Assembly: GCA_026770585.1 (NCBI GenBank)
Contig: MU647439.1
Coordinates: 87,069-116,357 of the forward strand
Length of the DNA stretch: 29,289 nucleotides
Origin: Baffinella frigidus
Lineage: Eukaryota; Cryptophyceae; Cryptomonadales; Baffinellaceae
Reading direction: 5' to 3'
The notes under the pieces were generated by a model, which was not told the DNA's origin, searched no databases, and was given only the letters and a program-made list of their open reading frames with translations. Of this stretch, positions 15,853 through 24,319 are shown piece by piece. The translations under genes and the position numbers were made by a program. How positions within the stretch are numbered: position 1 is the stretch's first letter; the number at the start of each line of letters is the position of its first letter.

Positions 15853-15960
15853 GTTACTCGGAATTAAGGACACACACCGCCCCCAGGATGGTCATATGTC
15901 CCTGGGCATGGACCTACCGTAGGGTCCTAGGGCGGTGTGTGTCCTTAATTTCAAGTACGG
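15853..15960. mobile_element. variant foldback element with AAGGACACACACCGCCC arms
   Basis: AAGGACACACACCGCCC (15867-15883) pairs perfectly with GGGCGGTGTGTGTCCTT (about 15931-15947). The loop resembles the CAGGGGTACC-family core (ACCGTAGGGTCCTAGG), but the arms differ. It may be a sister family that shares only the core. Confidence 0.75.
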
Positions 15961-16323
15961 GGGTGCCTCGGCTACAAGAACACTCTTGCTCAAAGGTCGG
16001 TCGGTCGGCGTTTTCTTGAAATAAGGAAACGGATGGAGAATCTGATTTTTTTTTTCTTAAGATTCAGGACACGAACGAAAGCGGTCGGTCCGCGTTTTCT
16101 CAAAGGCTAAGAAAACGCAGGAAAGCGGTCTGTCCACGTTTTCTTCAAGTTCGGAAAACGGAGGGAGAATCCGGTCAGTGCTCGTAAGAAAGCGCCTCCT
16201 CGTAGGACCCTACAGTAGGCCTCTGCAAAAACATCGCGGCGCGCGCAGCCGAGACTCTAAACCCTAAACCGTAGACCCTAGCCAAGACCGGCGCCGCCAC
16301 CAACGTCCTCCCTCAAGAAAGAC
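15961..16323. other. spacer with GCGGTCGGTC repeats
   Basis: About three diverged ~50-60-bp units contain GGTCGGTC...CGTTTTCT and GGAAACGGA/GGAGAATC (15990-16165). A half foldback element follows (AAGAAAGCGCCTCC...CTACAGTAGGCCT, 16188-16225). No gene is seen. Confidence 0.6.
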
Positions 16324-16913
16324 TACAGGGGTACCTCGCTCTTAAAACCTGTTTTTTGAGCAGGCTGGTCTGAAAAACGGTCACCTCAATTTTTTGATTG
16401 GCCAGAGATCCTTAGATTTTGCCTTAGGCCCAAAAATTTAAATGGCCGGAAATGATTTTCAAAAAGACTTTGTAAGGGCCCCTTACATAGACTTTGTAAG
16501 GGCCCCTTACAATTGTAAGGGCCCCTTACAATTTCAAGTCTTTTTGCTTAACATTTTTTAGGTCCTTTAGGTTCTTCGAGCTCCCAACACAGGGTTTTCC
16601 AAAAACAAAACGTCGTCAGGCGTCCAGCCTATGGCGCCCCGCATGTCGCCCCCCACTCCCCGCACCTCAACTGACCCTCCCCACCCTCCCATCCCCGCCT
16701 GGAGCCTGAAAAACAACATAAAAAAATCAAGCTTGAGATGACCGTGTGTACAGGTTATTTGCTTGAGATGACCGTGTGTACAGGTTATCAGACCGCTCAA
16801 AGAACTGGCTTTTAAGAAACCGCCCCCCCCATCGGACCACCACAGGGTCCTGGGCATGTGCTACTGTAGGGTCCTAGGCGGAGCTGGGTTCTTGTGAGCG
16901 AGGTACTCCTGTA
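16324..16913. mobile_element. CAGGGGTACC foldback element, copy 4, split by another element
   Basis: The left arm (TACAGGGGTACCTCGCTCTT) and right arm (GAGCGAGGTACTCCTGTA) are separated by a 466-bp insertion at 16346-16811. The flanks give a clear TTAA duplication (16342-16345 and 16812-16815). Confidence 0.88.
16346..16811. mobile_element. TTAA-flanked element nested in a foldback element
   Basis: The ends are AACCTGTTTTTTGAGC and, inverted, GCTCAAAGAACTGGCTT. An internal GTAAGGGCCCCTTAC palindrome occurs (twice complete), with GATTTTCAAAAAGACTT, plus a 35-bp tandem copy of GCTTGAGATGACCGTGTGTA. TTAA target duplication is typical of piggyBac-type non-autonomous elements, but no transposase is present. 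Related copies: 17019-17185 (left half) and 25307-25666. Confidence 0.82.
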
Positions 16914-17018
16914 TGGGAGGGGGGGCGTCGAGTCGAGGATCTTGAAGCACCAAGTCCCACCCATGTCAGGCTCTGCACGTGAGAGGTCAACGATAAGTTC
17001 CAGTGTCCGCCTACAGCA

Positions 17019-17185
17019 GGTTTTTTGAGCGGGCTGATTTGAAACAGCGACACATCAATTTTTTTATCTGGCAGGAAATCCTTAGGATTTCCCTTGGGCC
17101 CAAATTTTTACCTGGCCGGAAATGATTTTGAAAAACAAACAGAAATCATTAGAGGCCCTGACAATTCAATTCTTTTTGTAAAGCG
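17019..17185. mobile_element. truncated copy of the TTAA-family element
   Basis: It begins GGTTTTTTGAGCGGGCTGAT and aligns with the left part of 16346-16811 (CCTTAGGATTT, GGCCCAAATTTTTA, TGGCCGGAAATGATTTT). It fades after TCTTTTTGTAAAGC; no right end is present. Confidence 0.8.
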
Positions 17186-17743
17186 TGATTTTTTGTTTTC
17201 GTGAGGCGGGTCCGTCCTTCCAACGGCCGTTACTCCTCGGCCCCTGGGCCAAATCAATTGATCTTTGGATGACCTTCCTAGGAGAGTGTCCTCTTTCGAT
17301 CGGTGACACTTCGTTCAGACAAAGTTTTCCCAGGATTTACTCAGCCAAAGCTAGACACCGGGTTTGCTCAGCCAGAGATAGACACCGAGAGAGCTGCACG
17401 GAAATCTCCCATCTTCTCTTTCTCTCTTTCACTCGCGCACTCTCTCACTCACTGTCTCACTCACTTTGTCTCTCTCACTCTCTCTCACTCACTCACTCAC
17501 TCACTTTCTTTCTCTTTCTCTCTTTCTCTCTCGCTCTCTCGCGCGCACGCGCGCGCGCTCTCTCTCTCTCTCTCGCTCGCGCGCAAGCTGCAGCAAACAT
17601 TCGTACGTCGTCGATCCCTGTTACTCATCATTTGCCTGCAGGAGCACGATTTTCCGGACTGCTCTTGCAAGCATATCCTGCTGTTGTGTGAATTGGAGCT
17701 GACGTGTTTCGTTACATGTTGCTACTTCCATCGACGCCTTTAC
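17186..17743. other. spacer with a TCTC/ACTC microsatellite
   Basis: A microsatellite of CTCT, CACTCACT and GCGCGC tracts occupies about 17410-17590. The three overlapping Ser/Leu-rich plus-strand ORFs are its translation. The flanking unique sequence shows no convincing plus-strand gene. Confidence 0.7.
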
Positions 17744-17860
17744 GGAAAACGTGGGTCTGGCCCGAACCCAAACATCCGCCAAGGAGCCCAGGTCGTCGAT
17801 CTTCTTGAAGTCTTTTCCCCCCCCAACGAACTGATTCTCATCGCGTGCGTCAAAAAGTGC
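17744..17860 (-). CDS. candidate 39-codon exon, unidentified
   Basis: On the minus strand an open segment of exactly 117 nt lies between GCCGACAG and the strong donor TTTTCC|GTAAAG. It begins ALFDARDENQFVGGGKDFKK and ends IDDLGSLADVWVRARPTFS. The end has a slight resemblance to the start of the anticodon-binding OB fold of aspartyl-tRNA synthetases (VWVRAR preceded by a D-L pair), but too little is visible to name it. A run of eight G bases inside it could hide a sequencing indel. It would join the 18070-18217 exon only if that exon ended early, at ATG|GTGGCG. Confidence 0.35.
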
Positions 17861-17879
17861 CTGTCGGCAAGATGAACAA

Positions 17880-18063
17880 CTTCTCGTCTGGTTTAGTGTT
17901 TGAGGTTCAGGATTTAGGGTTTGGGGTTTTGGGTTTAAGGTTTAGGATTTAGGATTTAGGGTTTAGGATTTAGGGGATTTAGAATTTCAGGGGCAGAGAT
18001 TCGTTTGTAGTTTTTAGGGGTTAGGGTTTAGGGTTGAGGGTTTGAGGTGTGGGTTCAAGGGTG
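17880..18063. repeat. TTTAGGG-type array
   Basis: Degenerate GATTTAGG, GGTTTGGGG and GGGTTTAGGGTTGAGGG copies, G-rich on the plus strand and therefore C-rich relative to the minus-strand candidate exons. It lies between two of those exons and would be intronic. Confidence 0.85.
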
Positions 18064-18069
18064 AAGTAC

Positions 18070-18217
18070 CAATCCTCTGCTCGTCAGGCGCCACCATCCC
18101 CGCGATGTCAACGACCGGTGCCCATTGACGGCCCTCCGCCGGATTGTGAAGATCCTCCAGGTTGATCCCCTTGTTCCAGTCTCCTTTGAGCTCGTAGATT
18201 TGAAACTCCGTGACATC
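18070..18217 (-). CDS. candidate exon of an unidentified minus-strand gene
   Basis: The minus strand reads CTCGCCAG, 148 open nt, then ATTG|GTACTT. The product begins DVTEFQIYELKGDWNKGINL, then EDLHNPAEGRQWAPVVDIAG, then MVAPDEQRI. Composition (Asp/Glu/Lys with a hydrophobic pattern, no low-complexity bias) is clearly protein-like and unlike the surrounding repeats. The family is not recognised. A short upstream segment at 18443-18497 (PSTTLLCTEGLARNEATQ in the matching phase) has good splice sites, but it lies over an 11-bp inverted repeat and may be a hairpin rather than an exon. Confidence 0.5.
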
Positions 18218-18502
18218 CTGGCGAGCACAGCAGTACACATCAGGAAACCAAGAACTCTGAAACCTGAACCTTAAACCCTTTTCAGAGAGAGGGAGAAGGA
18301 GAGAGAGTCAGTGAGTGAGTGAGTGAGTGAGTGAGTGAGTGAGTGAGACCCTAAACCCTAAACCCTGAACCCCGAACCCTAAACCCTGAACCCTAAAACC
18401 CCTACACCCTAAAACCTAAATCCTAACCCCTGACCCCTAAACCTGCGTCGCTTCGTTCCGAGCCAGGCCCTCGGTGCATAACAAGGTTGTCGAGGGCCTG
18501 GT
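18218..18502. repeat. GTGA microsatellite and CCCTAAA array
   Basis: (GTGA)n lies at 18308-18347 and CCCTAAA/CCCTGAA heptamers at 18349-18440. The latter are C-rich on the plus strand and so G-rich relative to the minus-strand exons, an exception to the usual orientation. A hairpin, CCAGGCCCTCG (18473-18483) with CGAGGGCCTGG (18491-18501), closes the block. Confidence 0.85.
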
Positions 18503-18509
18503 TCGGGGT

Positions 18510-18541
<32 letters not shown>

Positions 18542-18565
18542 GGCTGAGGGCTGAGGGCTGAGGGC

Positions 18566-18612
<47 letters not shown>
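18503..18612. repeat. GGGTTGA heptamer array
   Basis: About fifteen tandem copies of GGGTTGA with a central block of GGGCTGA variants. The unit is one base different from the telomere-like GGGTTTA. It is homogeneous and is mirrored by a CCCTCAA array at 24629-24735. Confidence 0.97.
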
Positions 18613-19456
18613 CATGTTGGTGGGAGTTAAAAGAACCTACAGGACCTAAAGGGCACCGCCTCTCCGAACCCCTTCAGGAGTACCGCGCTCATAAAAAAAC
18701 ACCCCCCCCCAGGACCCTACAGTAGGCCTATGCCGGGGGCCCTACGGTGGTCCTAGGGGGGGACAGTTTCTCATGATCGAGGTACCCCTGTACACCATGC
18801 GAGGTACCCTTGTACTTGGCCACCGCCGCATCTCTATTAATAAACCCCGCCCTCCCATAGAACCATCGAGCAGGACTTCTTCTGCAGTCCTACAGGGGAG
18901 AACTAGCTAGAGAGGTGCAGCGTGTGAATCGGAGGTCGCGTGCTGGCTTGCAGATTTACTGAGGAGAACAGAGGTCCCCGGACTTGGTGTGTCTTTTCGC
19001 GGGAGGCTGCCTGCCTACAGGGGTACCTCGCGCATAAGAAAGCGCCCCCTCCCTAAGACCACCATAGGACCCTAGGCATAGAACCACCGCGCAGGGCGGT
19101 GCTAGGCTCTGAAGTCGCGTGCAGAGGCCGGTGCAACCAAGTGGCTACCGAAGTAGCTAAGGTGTGAGCCTCGACTCATACGGGGCTGCGGTCGCGCGTG
19201 CAGAGGCTCTCAGTCGGAGAGACGCAACACCCGCGAAGAGCTCCAAGCCCCCCCCCCCCTACGACCATCATCGGCCGCCATGTATGCACCCCCACCGAGG
19301 CTTTGGCTGAGTAGGACCTAGCGAGAGGCGATGCGAGCAGAAGGAGCGGGACGCGCACGCGAGGGGTTTGTTCGAGGCGGCGATCATCAAGAAACGGGGG
19401 GTCCGGCTTTATATAATTCAAAACCCTAAAGCCGCCTCTCTCTCTCTCTCTCAGGC
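18613..19456. other. foldback-element cluster and spacer
   Basis: It contains a complete but diverged CAGGGGTACC element (about 18673-18792), an isolated arm (18799-18815), a left half-element (19016-19082) joined to unrelated sequence, and a copy of the GCCGCCATGTATGCACCC...GAGTAGGACC motif (19273-19322). A CT microsatellite (19436-19453) follows. No gene is recognised. Confidence 0.7.
18673..18792. mobile_element. CAGGGGTACC foldback element, copy 5
   Basis: Arms are CAGGAGTACCGCGCTCATAA and GATCGAGGTACCCCTGTA; the core reads CCTACAGTAGGCCTATGCC. It is inserted in the opposite orientation to copies 1-3, judging by the asymmetric core. Confidence 0.85.
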
Positions 19457-19786
19457 TCACAGGGTGAGAGCCTTCTTGGCCGCCTCGAGGTAGGTGGGCA
19501 CGAACTTGCGGCAGATGCGCACGCCCGCTGCACCCTCGTAGGGCTCCTGCACGGGGAACGTCTTCGTCGGCTCCCCCTCCCTCTCGATGATCGGGCAGAA
19601 GAAGTGCGAGTGGTCGGTCTTGCGCCAGGACTCGAAGCTGGTCGGGCCGTGGTTGCGGTCCTCGAACGGCGGCGGGAGGGCGCCGCGCGCCGAGGTCAAG
19701 AAGTCGAGGTGGTCCATGTTGTGCGACTTGGAATCCCACTTGCCCATGAAGACGCCCATGGGCTGGCCCGTGATCATCTTGGACAT
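19457..19786 (-). CDS. hypothetical protein, 109 residues
   Basis: The open frame starts GACCACATGTCCAAG and ends AAGGCTCTCACCCTGTGA. The product runs MSKMITGQPMGVFMGKWDSK ... CRKFVPTYLEAAKKALTL. It has balanced composition, several aromatic and His residues in the middle (HNMDHLDF, DHSHFFCPII), a GC-rich third position like ALB3 exon 1, and no membrane segment or signal peptide. The family is not recognised. The frame stays open leftward of the Met for nine or more codons, so a spliced upstream exon is possible. The 187-codon ORF in another frame is its shadow. Confidence 0.55.
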   Translation of the reverse strand: MSKMITGQPMGVFMGKWDSKSHNMDHLDFLTSARGALPPPFEDRNHGPTSFESWRKTDHSHFFCPIIEREGEPTKTFPVQEPYEGAAGVRICRKFVPTYLEAAKKALTL

Positions 19787-19844
19787 GTGGTCACTCCTCG
19801 AGCCTCGCCGGGCATTGCCCGCCCCCCTCTCGCCTCTGCCTGCC

Positions 19845-20267
19845 CTAGTCTACACGTTCTGGGCAAAGACAAGTCTTATCCGGATGAAGACCGGGGTTGC
19901 AATGCAACGCTTCCTCGTGGGAAGCCACGTCGCTGTTGAAGTCGATGTCTTCGTCGAAGAAGGAGAGGAGAGCGTCTTCGCAGAAGACGCCCCGACCTCC
20001 CTCAGGGCCTTCGAGGTAATCCAGCACAGCATCGACGACGCCCTGGCGCGTTTTTCTTTTTTTTGATCCGCCGGGCGAGCTGCTCTCGAACGGTTTTGGT
20101 TGCGGGGGGTTCGTCGTGGTGTGCTGGGAGAGGTTCTCTGATCCGATGGAGGCCATGTCGGAGGTGGGGTCGCGGTGAAAGCTGCCGAGATCCTCGTGCT
20201 CCAAGAGGAAATGCAGACCCTTGCAAAGAAACTGGTTCCGACCAGCGTGTCTAAAACACTGTCTCAT
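19845..20267 (-). CDS. hypothetical protein, 140 residues
   Basis: A continuous ORF on the minus strand begins AAAATGAGACAG and ends GTAGACTAG. The N-terminal part is hydrophilic and Ser/Pro/Thr-rich (SQHTTTNPPQPKPFESSSPG), followed by a basic GSKKRKTRQG patch and an acidic domain (VVDAVLDYLEGPEG, DALLSFFDEDIDFNSD). The KKRK patch could be a nuclear localisation signal. The acidic C-terminus might suit a chromatin or transcription factor role, but that is speculation. It lies 58 bp upstream of the 109-residue ORF on the same strand. A 52-bp GT-AG intron could join the two, but two separate genes are equally consistent. Confidence 0.5.
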   Translation of the reverse strand: MRQCFRHAGRNQFLCKGLHFLLEHEDLGSFHRDPTSDMASIGSENLSQHTTTNPPQPKPFESSSPGGSKKRKTRQGVVDAVLDYLEGPEGGRGVFCEDALLSFFDEDIDFNSDVASHEEALHCNPGLHPDKTCLCPERVD

Positions 20268-20626
20268 TTTCGCCCCACTGTCTTTACGTCCCGGACGTGA
20301 ACAAGATACCAGATAGACCGGTTACGTGAACCTTCTAGATTGGGGCATGTATCCAGGTGCTTGACCTCTTGGTCGGAATAGCGAGGACGCAACCGGATCT
20401 TTAAACATCTTTTTTAATTCGGGTACGAGCTCGTACGAATTCAAAAATTGGGACGAGTCGTGTCCAATTATTTGTGGGGGCTTACCGGTCTACAACTGCA
20501 CAAGACAGTCAGCCAGAAATGACCCGATCCGTTTGCCCCCTCGCTAGTTGTTCCGCTAATTTCTTTAAAACAACGTTTATACATGTTCGTACCGGCACGC
20601 CGATTGAAGGACCAAATGAAACGCGG

Positions 20627-20697
20627 AGATGGCATGTCCCCGAAATTGTCCCCGACAAAATAAGATGGCATGTCCCCGAAATTGTCCCCGACAAAAA
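20627..20697. repeat. 36-bp tandem duplication
   Basis: Two copies of AGATGGCATGTCCCCGAAAT + TGTCCCCGACAAAATA, almost identical. The unit length keeps a minus-strand frame open (FVGDNFGDMPS twice), but the ORF has no other support. Confidence 0.93.
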
Positions 20698-20980
20698 TTT
20701 GCAATCTTCTTTACCACCTAGGACCCCATATGAATAAATCACCCATGAAGTTCGTATGGCATGGATCACGATTTTCATATCTTATGACATATGAGAAAAA
20801 TGGAGGCGTTGTGTCATCATGAGAGCGGCAAAAGGTTCGTGACCGCGCCAGGGCAGTTCATTTTTCAATATCGTGTACGTGGCGTGAATTATTAAACGCA
20901 GGGGGTTGGCACGCACCCGGGTTCAACGGCGGATTGCCGATTTTGCCGAAGCCGAAGTTAATAAAAGGAGATAAAAGGCT

Positions 20981-21008
20981 CTACGAAGCTTCGTACGAAG
21001 CTTCGTAG
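20981..21008. repeat. perfect 28-bp palindrome
   Basis: The half-site is CTACGAAGCTTCGT, followed directly by its exact complement. Each half itself contains the nested palindrome ACGAAGCTTCGT. A half-site (GAAGCTTCGTAC) recurs at 22839-22850. Confidence 0.95.
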
Positions 21009-21100
21009 TAAAGGGTCATGGGCCCCATCGCACTTAATCACGATTTCAGAAATGGAGTCCGGACCGGAAAAACGAGAAAATTGTCCATCTATTTATTTGC

Positions 21101-21845
21101 GTCTAAAAAAACTTTCTTTAGAACGACTGTTGTGTCAGCACGCTGACAGCCGCGGTCTCCGTTCCAGGTTCCGTGTGACCAAGGGGGTATTTTTACAATG
21201 TCGTGGTGTGACGTAAGGATCGCGCACGAGGGGCGGGCGCTGACAGGCTGCTGCCTTGGCGTTTCCTCCATTGGTCCGCTGCCCCCCGGGGGATCTTATC
21301 TTCCCGGTGGAGCACGGGCAGCACGGTAGCTTGAAGTGAACGGAGAGTCGGGCGGGGACGGCGGTACAGGGCGGTGAAGGAGCGGGCGGTGGTGATATTT
21401 TGAGGCCTTGGGGACGCCTACGAGGAGCTCAACCTGTGTGGAGGCGGGGGTGCCGGGGGATGGAACATCTGACAGGGGGCGCTCTGGCCACTTGCGCACT
21501 TTTCGAGCGTGGATGCATCTTCCGATCCACATGCGGGTGCGAGCTCGCAAGGACCACGGCAGCACGATCGCAGCACGATATGTAATACTGCTTCCCAGCC
21601 AAGCCTCCCCTCCCTCCCCCCCCTGATCCATCGCTCCGTTGCTCCCAGCAACCTGGCCGCATCGCATCTTCAGATCTTGGTTTGTACAGACAGATGCTTG
21701 TACCACAGGAACCACGCACTTGCACATCAAGCACTGGCACACTATCATCGCTTTCACGCCGAGAGTTGACCTGTGAAGGAGAGAGTGGCGTGCAGTTTTG
21801 ACTGCGTGTACTGCTTTGTCTGGAACTCATGGCTGCCCGGCTCAC
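21101..21845. other. unassigned GC-rich stretch
   Basis: Several long overlapping ORFs on both strands (up to 153 codons, minus, 21296-21757) exist. None shows recognisable domains or consistent composition, and they overlap one another. I cannot tell whether a real exon is present. Confidence 0.35.
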
Positions 21846-22190
21846 TAAACCCGGATCCGTAAACAGTAAACCCCAAAATCTATTTGACTGAACCCTACGC
21901 CCTTAATCCCTGAACCGTAAACCCTCAACTCAAACACTACTCGCTAAATGCTAAACCTAACTCTCTCGTCCCCAATCCCTAGTCACTCATCCCTAAACGT
22001 GTGGAGATAGGAAATAGAGAGGAACTGTCGGAGCTCAGGCTCAGATTGTCTCCCATCTCATGCAAAAAGCCAACGCCAGCGGACCACTTAGATTGGACGC
22101 GACTTCGTTCAAAATTTATCATGGAAAATCATTTAGGGCTGCATCAGTCCTGAAATTGCTTTTAAAAATCATTTTGGAGCTGGTAATTGC
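21846..22190. other. degenerate heptamers and spacer
   Basis: Degenerate CCCTAAA-like heptamers occupy 21846-21990. The sequence then becomes unique. The 74-codon plus ORF at 22060-22284 runs over the 22195-22222 palindrome and has no further support. Confidence 0.5.
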
Positions 22191-22194
22191 CTCT

Positions 22195-22222
22195 CCAGCG
22201 AGGGACTTAAGTCCCTCGCTGG
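22195..22222. repeat. perfect 28-bp palindrome
   Basis: CCAGCGAGGGACTT is followed directly by its exact complement AAGTCCCTCGCTGG. There is no spacer. Confidence 0.95.
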
Positions 22223-22274
22223 CATTAGCTTGCGTCGGGCCAGAGGGCCTCAATACTGCTCGTGTTCGCTCGGT

Positions 22275-22625
22275 GCAACCCTAAAACTTAAACCCTCACC
22301 CCTAACCCCTAACCCCTTACCCCTAACCCCTAACCCCTAACCCCTAACCTCTTACCCCTAAACCCTGAACCCTCAACCCTAAACCCTAAACCCCTTAACC
22401 CTAAACACTAAACCCTAAACCCTGAACCCTGAACCCTACACCCTAAACCCTAAACCCTAAGCCCTAAACCATAAACCCCTACCCCCAACCCCTAAACTCT
22501 ATTCTAAAGCATAAAGCCTAAACCCTGAACCCTAAACCCTCAACCCTAAACCCTCAACCCAAATACCTAAACCATAAACCCTAAACCCTTAACCCCAAAC
22601 CCCAAACCCTGAACCCTAAACCCTG
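22275..22625. repeat. long CCCTAAA/CCCTAAC heptamer array
   Basis: About 350 bp of CCCTAAC, CCCCTAACC, CCCTAAA and CCCTGAA variants, C-rich on the plus strand. It contains several homogeneous runs (CCCCTAAC near 22300-22345, CCCTAAA near 22435-22470). No exon was recognised at either end. Confidence 0.95.
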
Positions 22626-22653
22626 GAAAGGAATGTGTCGGATCATATTAGGC

Positions 22654-22837
22654 TACCACACGGGGCTATCCGCACGAACGTATTCATAAGTCAATTATTA
22701 GATTATTGCCCAGGAAACACGCCAAAAGTCAGCAAATGATCACGTTTCCGCCAGCTCAGCGGGCGGAAACGTGATCAGTTCCCCACAATTTAAAAAATGT
22801 CCTTTTATTCTGTTCGTATGGATAGCCTCGTGTGGTA
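22654..22837. mobile_element. 184-bp foldback element with an inner perfect hairpin
   Basis: The outer arms TACCACACGGGGCTATCCGC and complement CGTATGGATAGCCTCGTGTG + GTA pair with a few mismatches. Inside, TGATCACGTTTCCGCC (22737-22752) pairs perfectly with GGCGGAAACGTGATCA (22762-22777). No other copy was seen. Confidence 0.8.
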
Positions 22838-23075
22838 TGAAGCTTCGTACTAGCGATTTAAGGGATATGGTGTTCTTTTTGGTTGCGATCCGATTGAATG
22901 CATTTTACTCTCTATAAGAGGTGCTGGGGATTATTATCGAATCAAGACAAGCACCGCCCCAGGTTCCTACGGTGGGCCTATCGCTAGGAGGGCCTGTCTC
23001 CGTACGTTCAGATCGTGTAGAGTGCGCGTGACCTCTCGCTAGGTCCTACTGAGGCACAGCCTCGGCGAGGGTGCA
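22838..23075. other. spacer with fragments of dispersed motifs
   Basis: It includes a decayed foldback-core fragment (CACCGCCCCAGG...TACGGTGGGCCTATCG, 22950-22985) and the reverse copy of the GAGGCTGTG...GGTGCA motif (23040-23075). No gene is recognised. Confidence 0.5.
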
Positions 23076-23201
23076 TACAGGGGTACCTGGCTCATAAGAA
23101 AGCGCCCCCCCCCCCCCCTAGGACCACCATAGGGCCCTAGGCAGAGGCCTACTGTAGGGTCCTAGGAGGAGGCGCTGTCTTATGAGCGATGTAACCCTGT
23201 A
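23076..23201. mobile_element. CAGGGGTACC foldback element, copy 6
   Basis: A complete 126-bp copy with TA flanks, arms CAGGGGTACCTGGCTCATAA and CTTATGAGCGATGTAACCCTG, and a long C run (23105-23118) in the arm. Confidence 0.92.
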
Positions 23202-23520
23202 CAGGGTGGCCGTTTTGGTAGTGATAAAGGTGTCTCGCGTAGAGCCCTTTCATCTCTGGACAGCTTGCAACCTCCCCTCACGACCTCCCACTTCAAAGCC
23301 ACGCTGTTGCCAAGCCTTTTTAAACACCAGAAAACCTCAGCTCACCTTTGCGGACTAAAGTGACTGCCAGCTAGGCAGACACACACGCGCAAACACTTAA
23401 CGTTAAGCTAAATTTTAGGTGTGGACGTTTAAACCCTACACACTTAGCCTTAAGCCTGAACCCTAAACTCCTTCCGCAGAACCGATCCCTGACGGCCTCA
23501 AACCATGAGCCATAGCTGGT
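23202..23520. other. unassigned spacer
   Basis: It begins with the GGCCGTTTTGGTAGTGATAA motif (23208-23227) shared with 13775, 24550 and 26733. The rest is unique sequence with scattered CCCTAAAC-like words. No gene is recognised. Confidence 0.5.
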
Positions 23521-23625
23521 TATCCCATAAGTGCCCAGGGGGTTCAGATAGACCCCCTGAGGTCCTAGGCAGCTCCTAGGGCCCTACTATAGGGCGTATG
23601 AGCCTACTGGTGACTTGAGGGGTGA
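23521..23625. mobile_element. foldback element, TATCCCTTA family, copy 2
   Basis: It begins TATCCCATAAGTGCCCAGGG and ends CTACTGGTGACTTGAGGGGT, with GGTCCTAGGCAGCTCCTAGG inside. It is more diverged than the copies at 9867-9972 and 24218-24319. Confidence 0.7.
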
Positions 23626-23633
23626 AAGTGGTC

Positions 23634-23766
23634 CGGAGAGATTGATAATTTGTTGCCAAACAACCAGCGCCAGCGCTGCACATGCTACGCATTGTGCCAC
23701 TTACTGTACCCCGTGTCGGCCGCTCATACGAGCATTTTCCGGATGGATCCTAACTCCACCTCCTAC
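23634..23766 (+). repeat. dispersed 133-bp repeat, left copy
   Basis: It matches the reverse complement of 27707-27838 over its whole length with only a handful of differences (shared block CTTACTGTACCCCGTGTCGG). Both ends of this copy are bordered by the word GAAAGTGGTCC (23624-23634 and 23769-23779), which could be a target duplication. Confidence 0.9.
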
Positions 23767-24090
23767 GCGAAAGTGGTCCACTTAGTGCTGTCCACTTGAC
23801 AAGTGGTCCAGTTAGTGGACCCCTCGGATTTTAATCTCCGGATTTTAAGAAACCTCTTGGTCGAGCCTCGGTGGGTGGTTGTTCTCTTAAGTTAGTACCT
23901 GCGGGTTGGCACGCGAGATTTAGTCAACCCTCTGGTACAGAATTGAGAACACGCAGACCCCAAATCCGGCACGGTTTCTTAAGTTCTGGGTTCTTGTAAA
24001 ATCCCGACATCCCTGTAGCTCCTACCCTAGAGGGTTCCGCTCCTACGACGCCCCCCCCCCCCAGGACCACCGCAAGGTCGTAGATAGACC
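23767..24090. other. spacer with palindromic words and a decayed foldback element
   Basis: GTGGTCCACTTAGTG / CTAACTGGACCACTTG-type inverted words lie at 23770-23820. A degraded CAGGGGTACC-family copy (C run, AGGACCACCGCAAGGTCGTA) spans about 24020-24090. No gene is recognised. Confidence 0.5.
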
Positions 24091-24216
24091 TACAGGGTTT
24101 ACCCCGCTCATAAGGAGCTCCCCCCCCCCCCCAAGGAACACCGTAGGGACATACGTATCGGCCTAATGTAGGGTCCTAGGGGGTTGCGCCTCCTTATGAG
24201 CGAGGTACCCAATGTA
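24091..24216. mobile_element. CAGGGGTACC foldback element, copy 7
   Basis: A 126-bp copy with TA ends. The left arm is altered (CAGGGTTTACCCCGCTCATA). It abuts the next element with no spacer beyond one base. Confidence 0.88.
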
Positions 24217-24217
24217 C

Positions 24218-24319
24218 TATCCCTTAAGTGGCCAGTAGGCGCATACGCCCTACCGTAGGGCCCTAGGACCTGCCTAGGACCTCTTGGTCAAATTTGGGGG
24301 CCTGGCCACTTGGGGGATA
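24218..24319. mobile_element. foldback element, TATCCCTTA family, copy 3
   Basis: It begins TATCCCTTAAGTGGCCAGTA and ends CTGGCCACTTGGGGGATA, in inverted orientation to the ALB3 intron 3 copy. Confidence 0.88.

Larger units (their letters stand above)
20268..21100. other. AT-richer spacer with palindromes
   Basis: It contains a near-perfect palindrome around GTACGAGCTCGTAC (20423-20436, extended by AATTCG and CGAATT), a 36-bp tandem duplication (20627-20697), and a perfect 28-bp palindrome (20981-21008). The base composition is lower in GC than the neighbouring genes. No gene is seen. Confidence 0.6.

Noticed and set aside
17185-17875. Ser/Leu-rich plus-strand ORFs of 168 and 190 codons
   Set aside because: They run through a CT/CA microsatellite and overlap a better minus-strand exon candidate.
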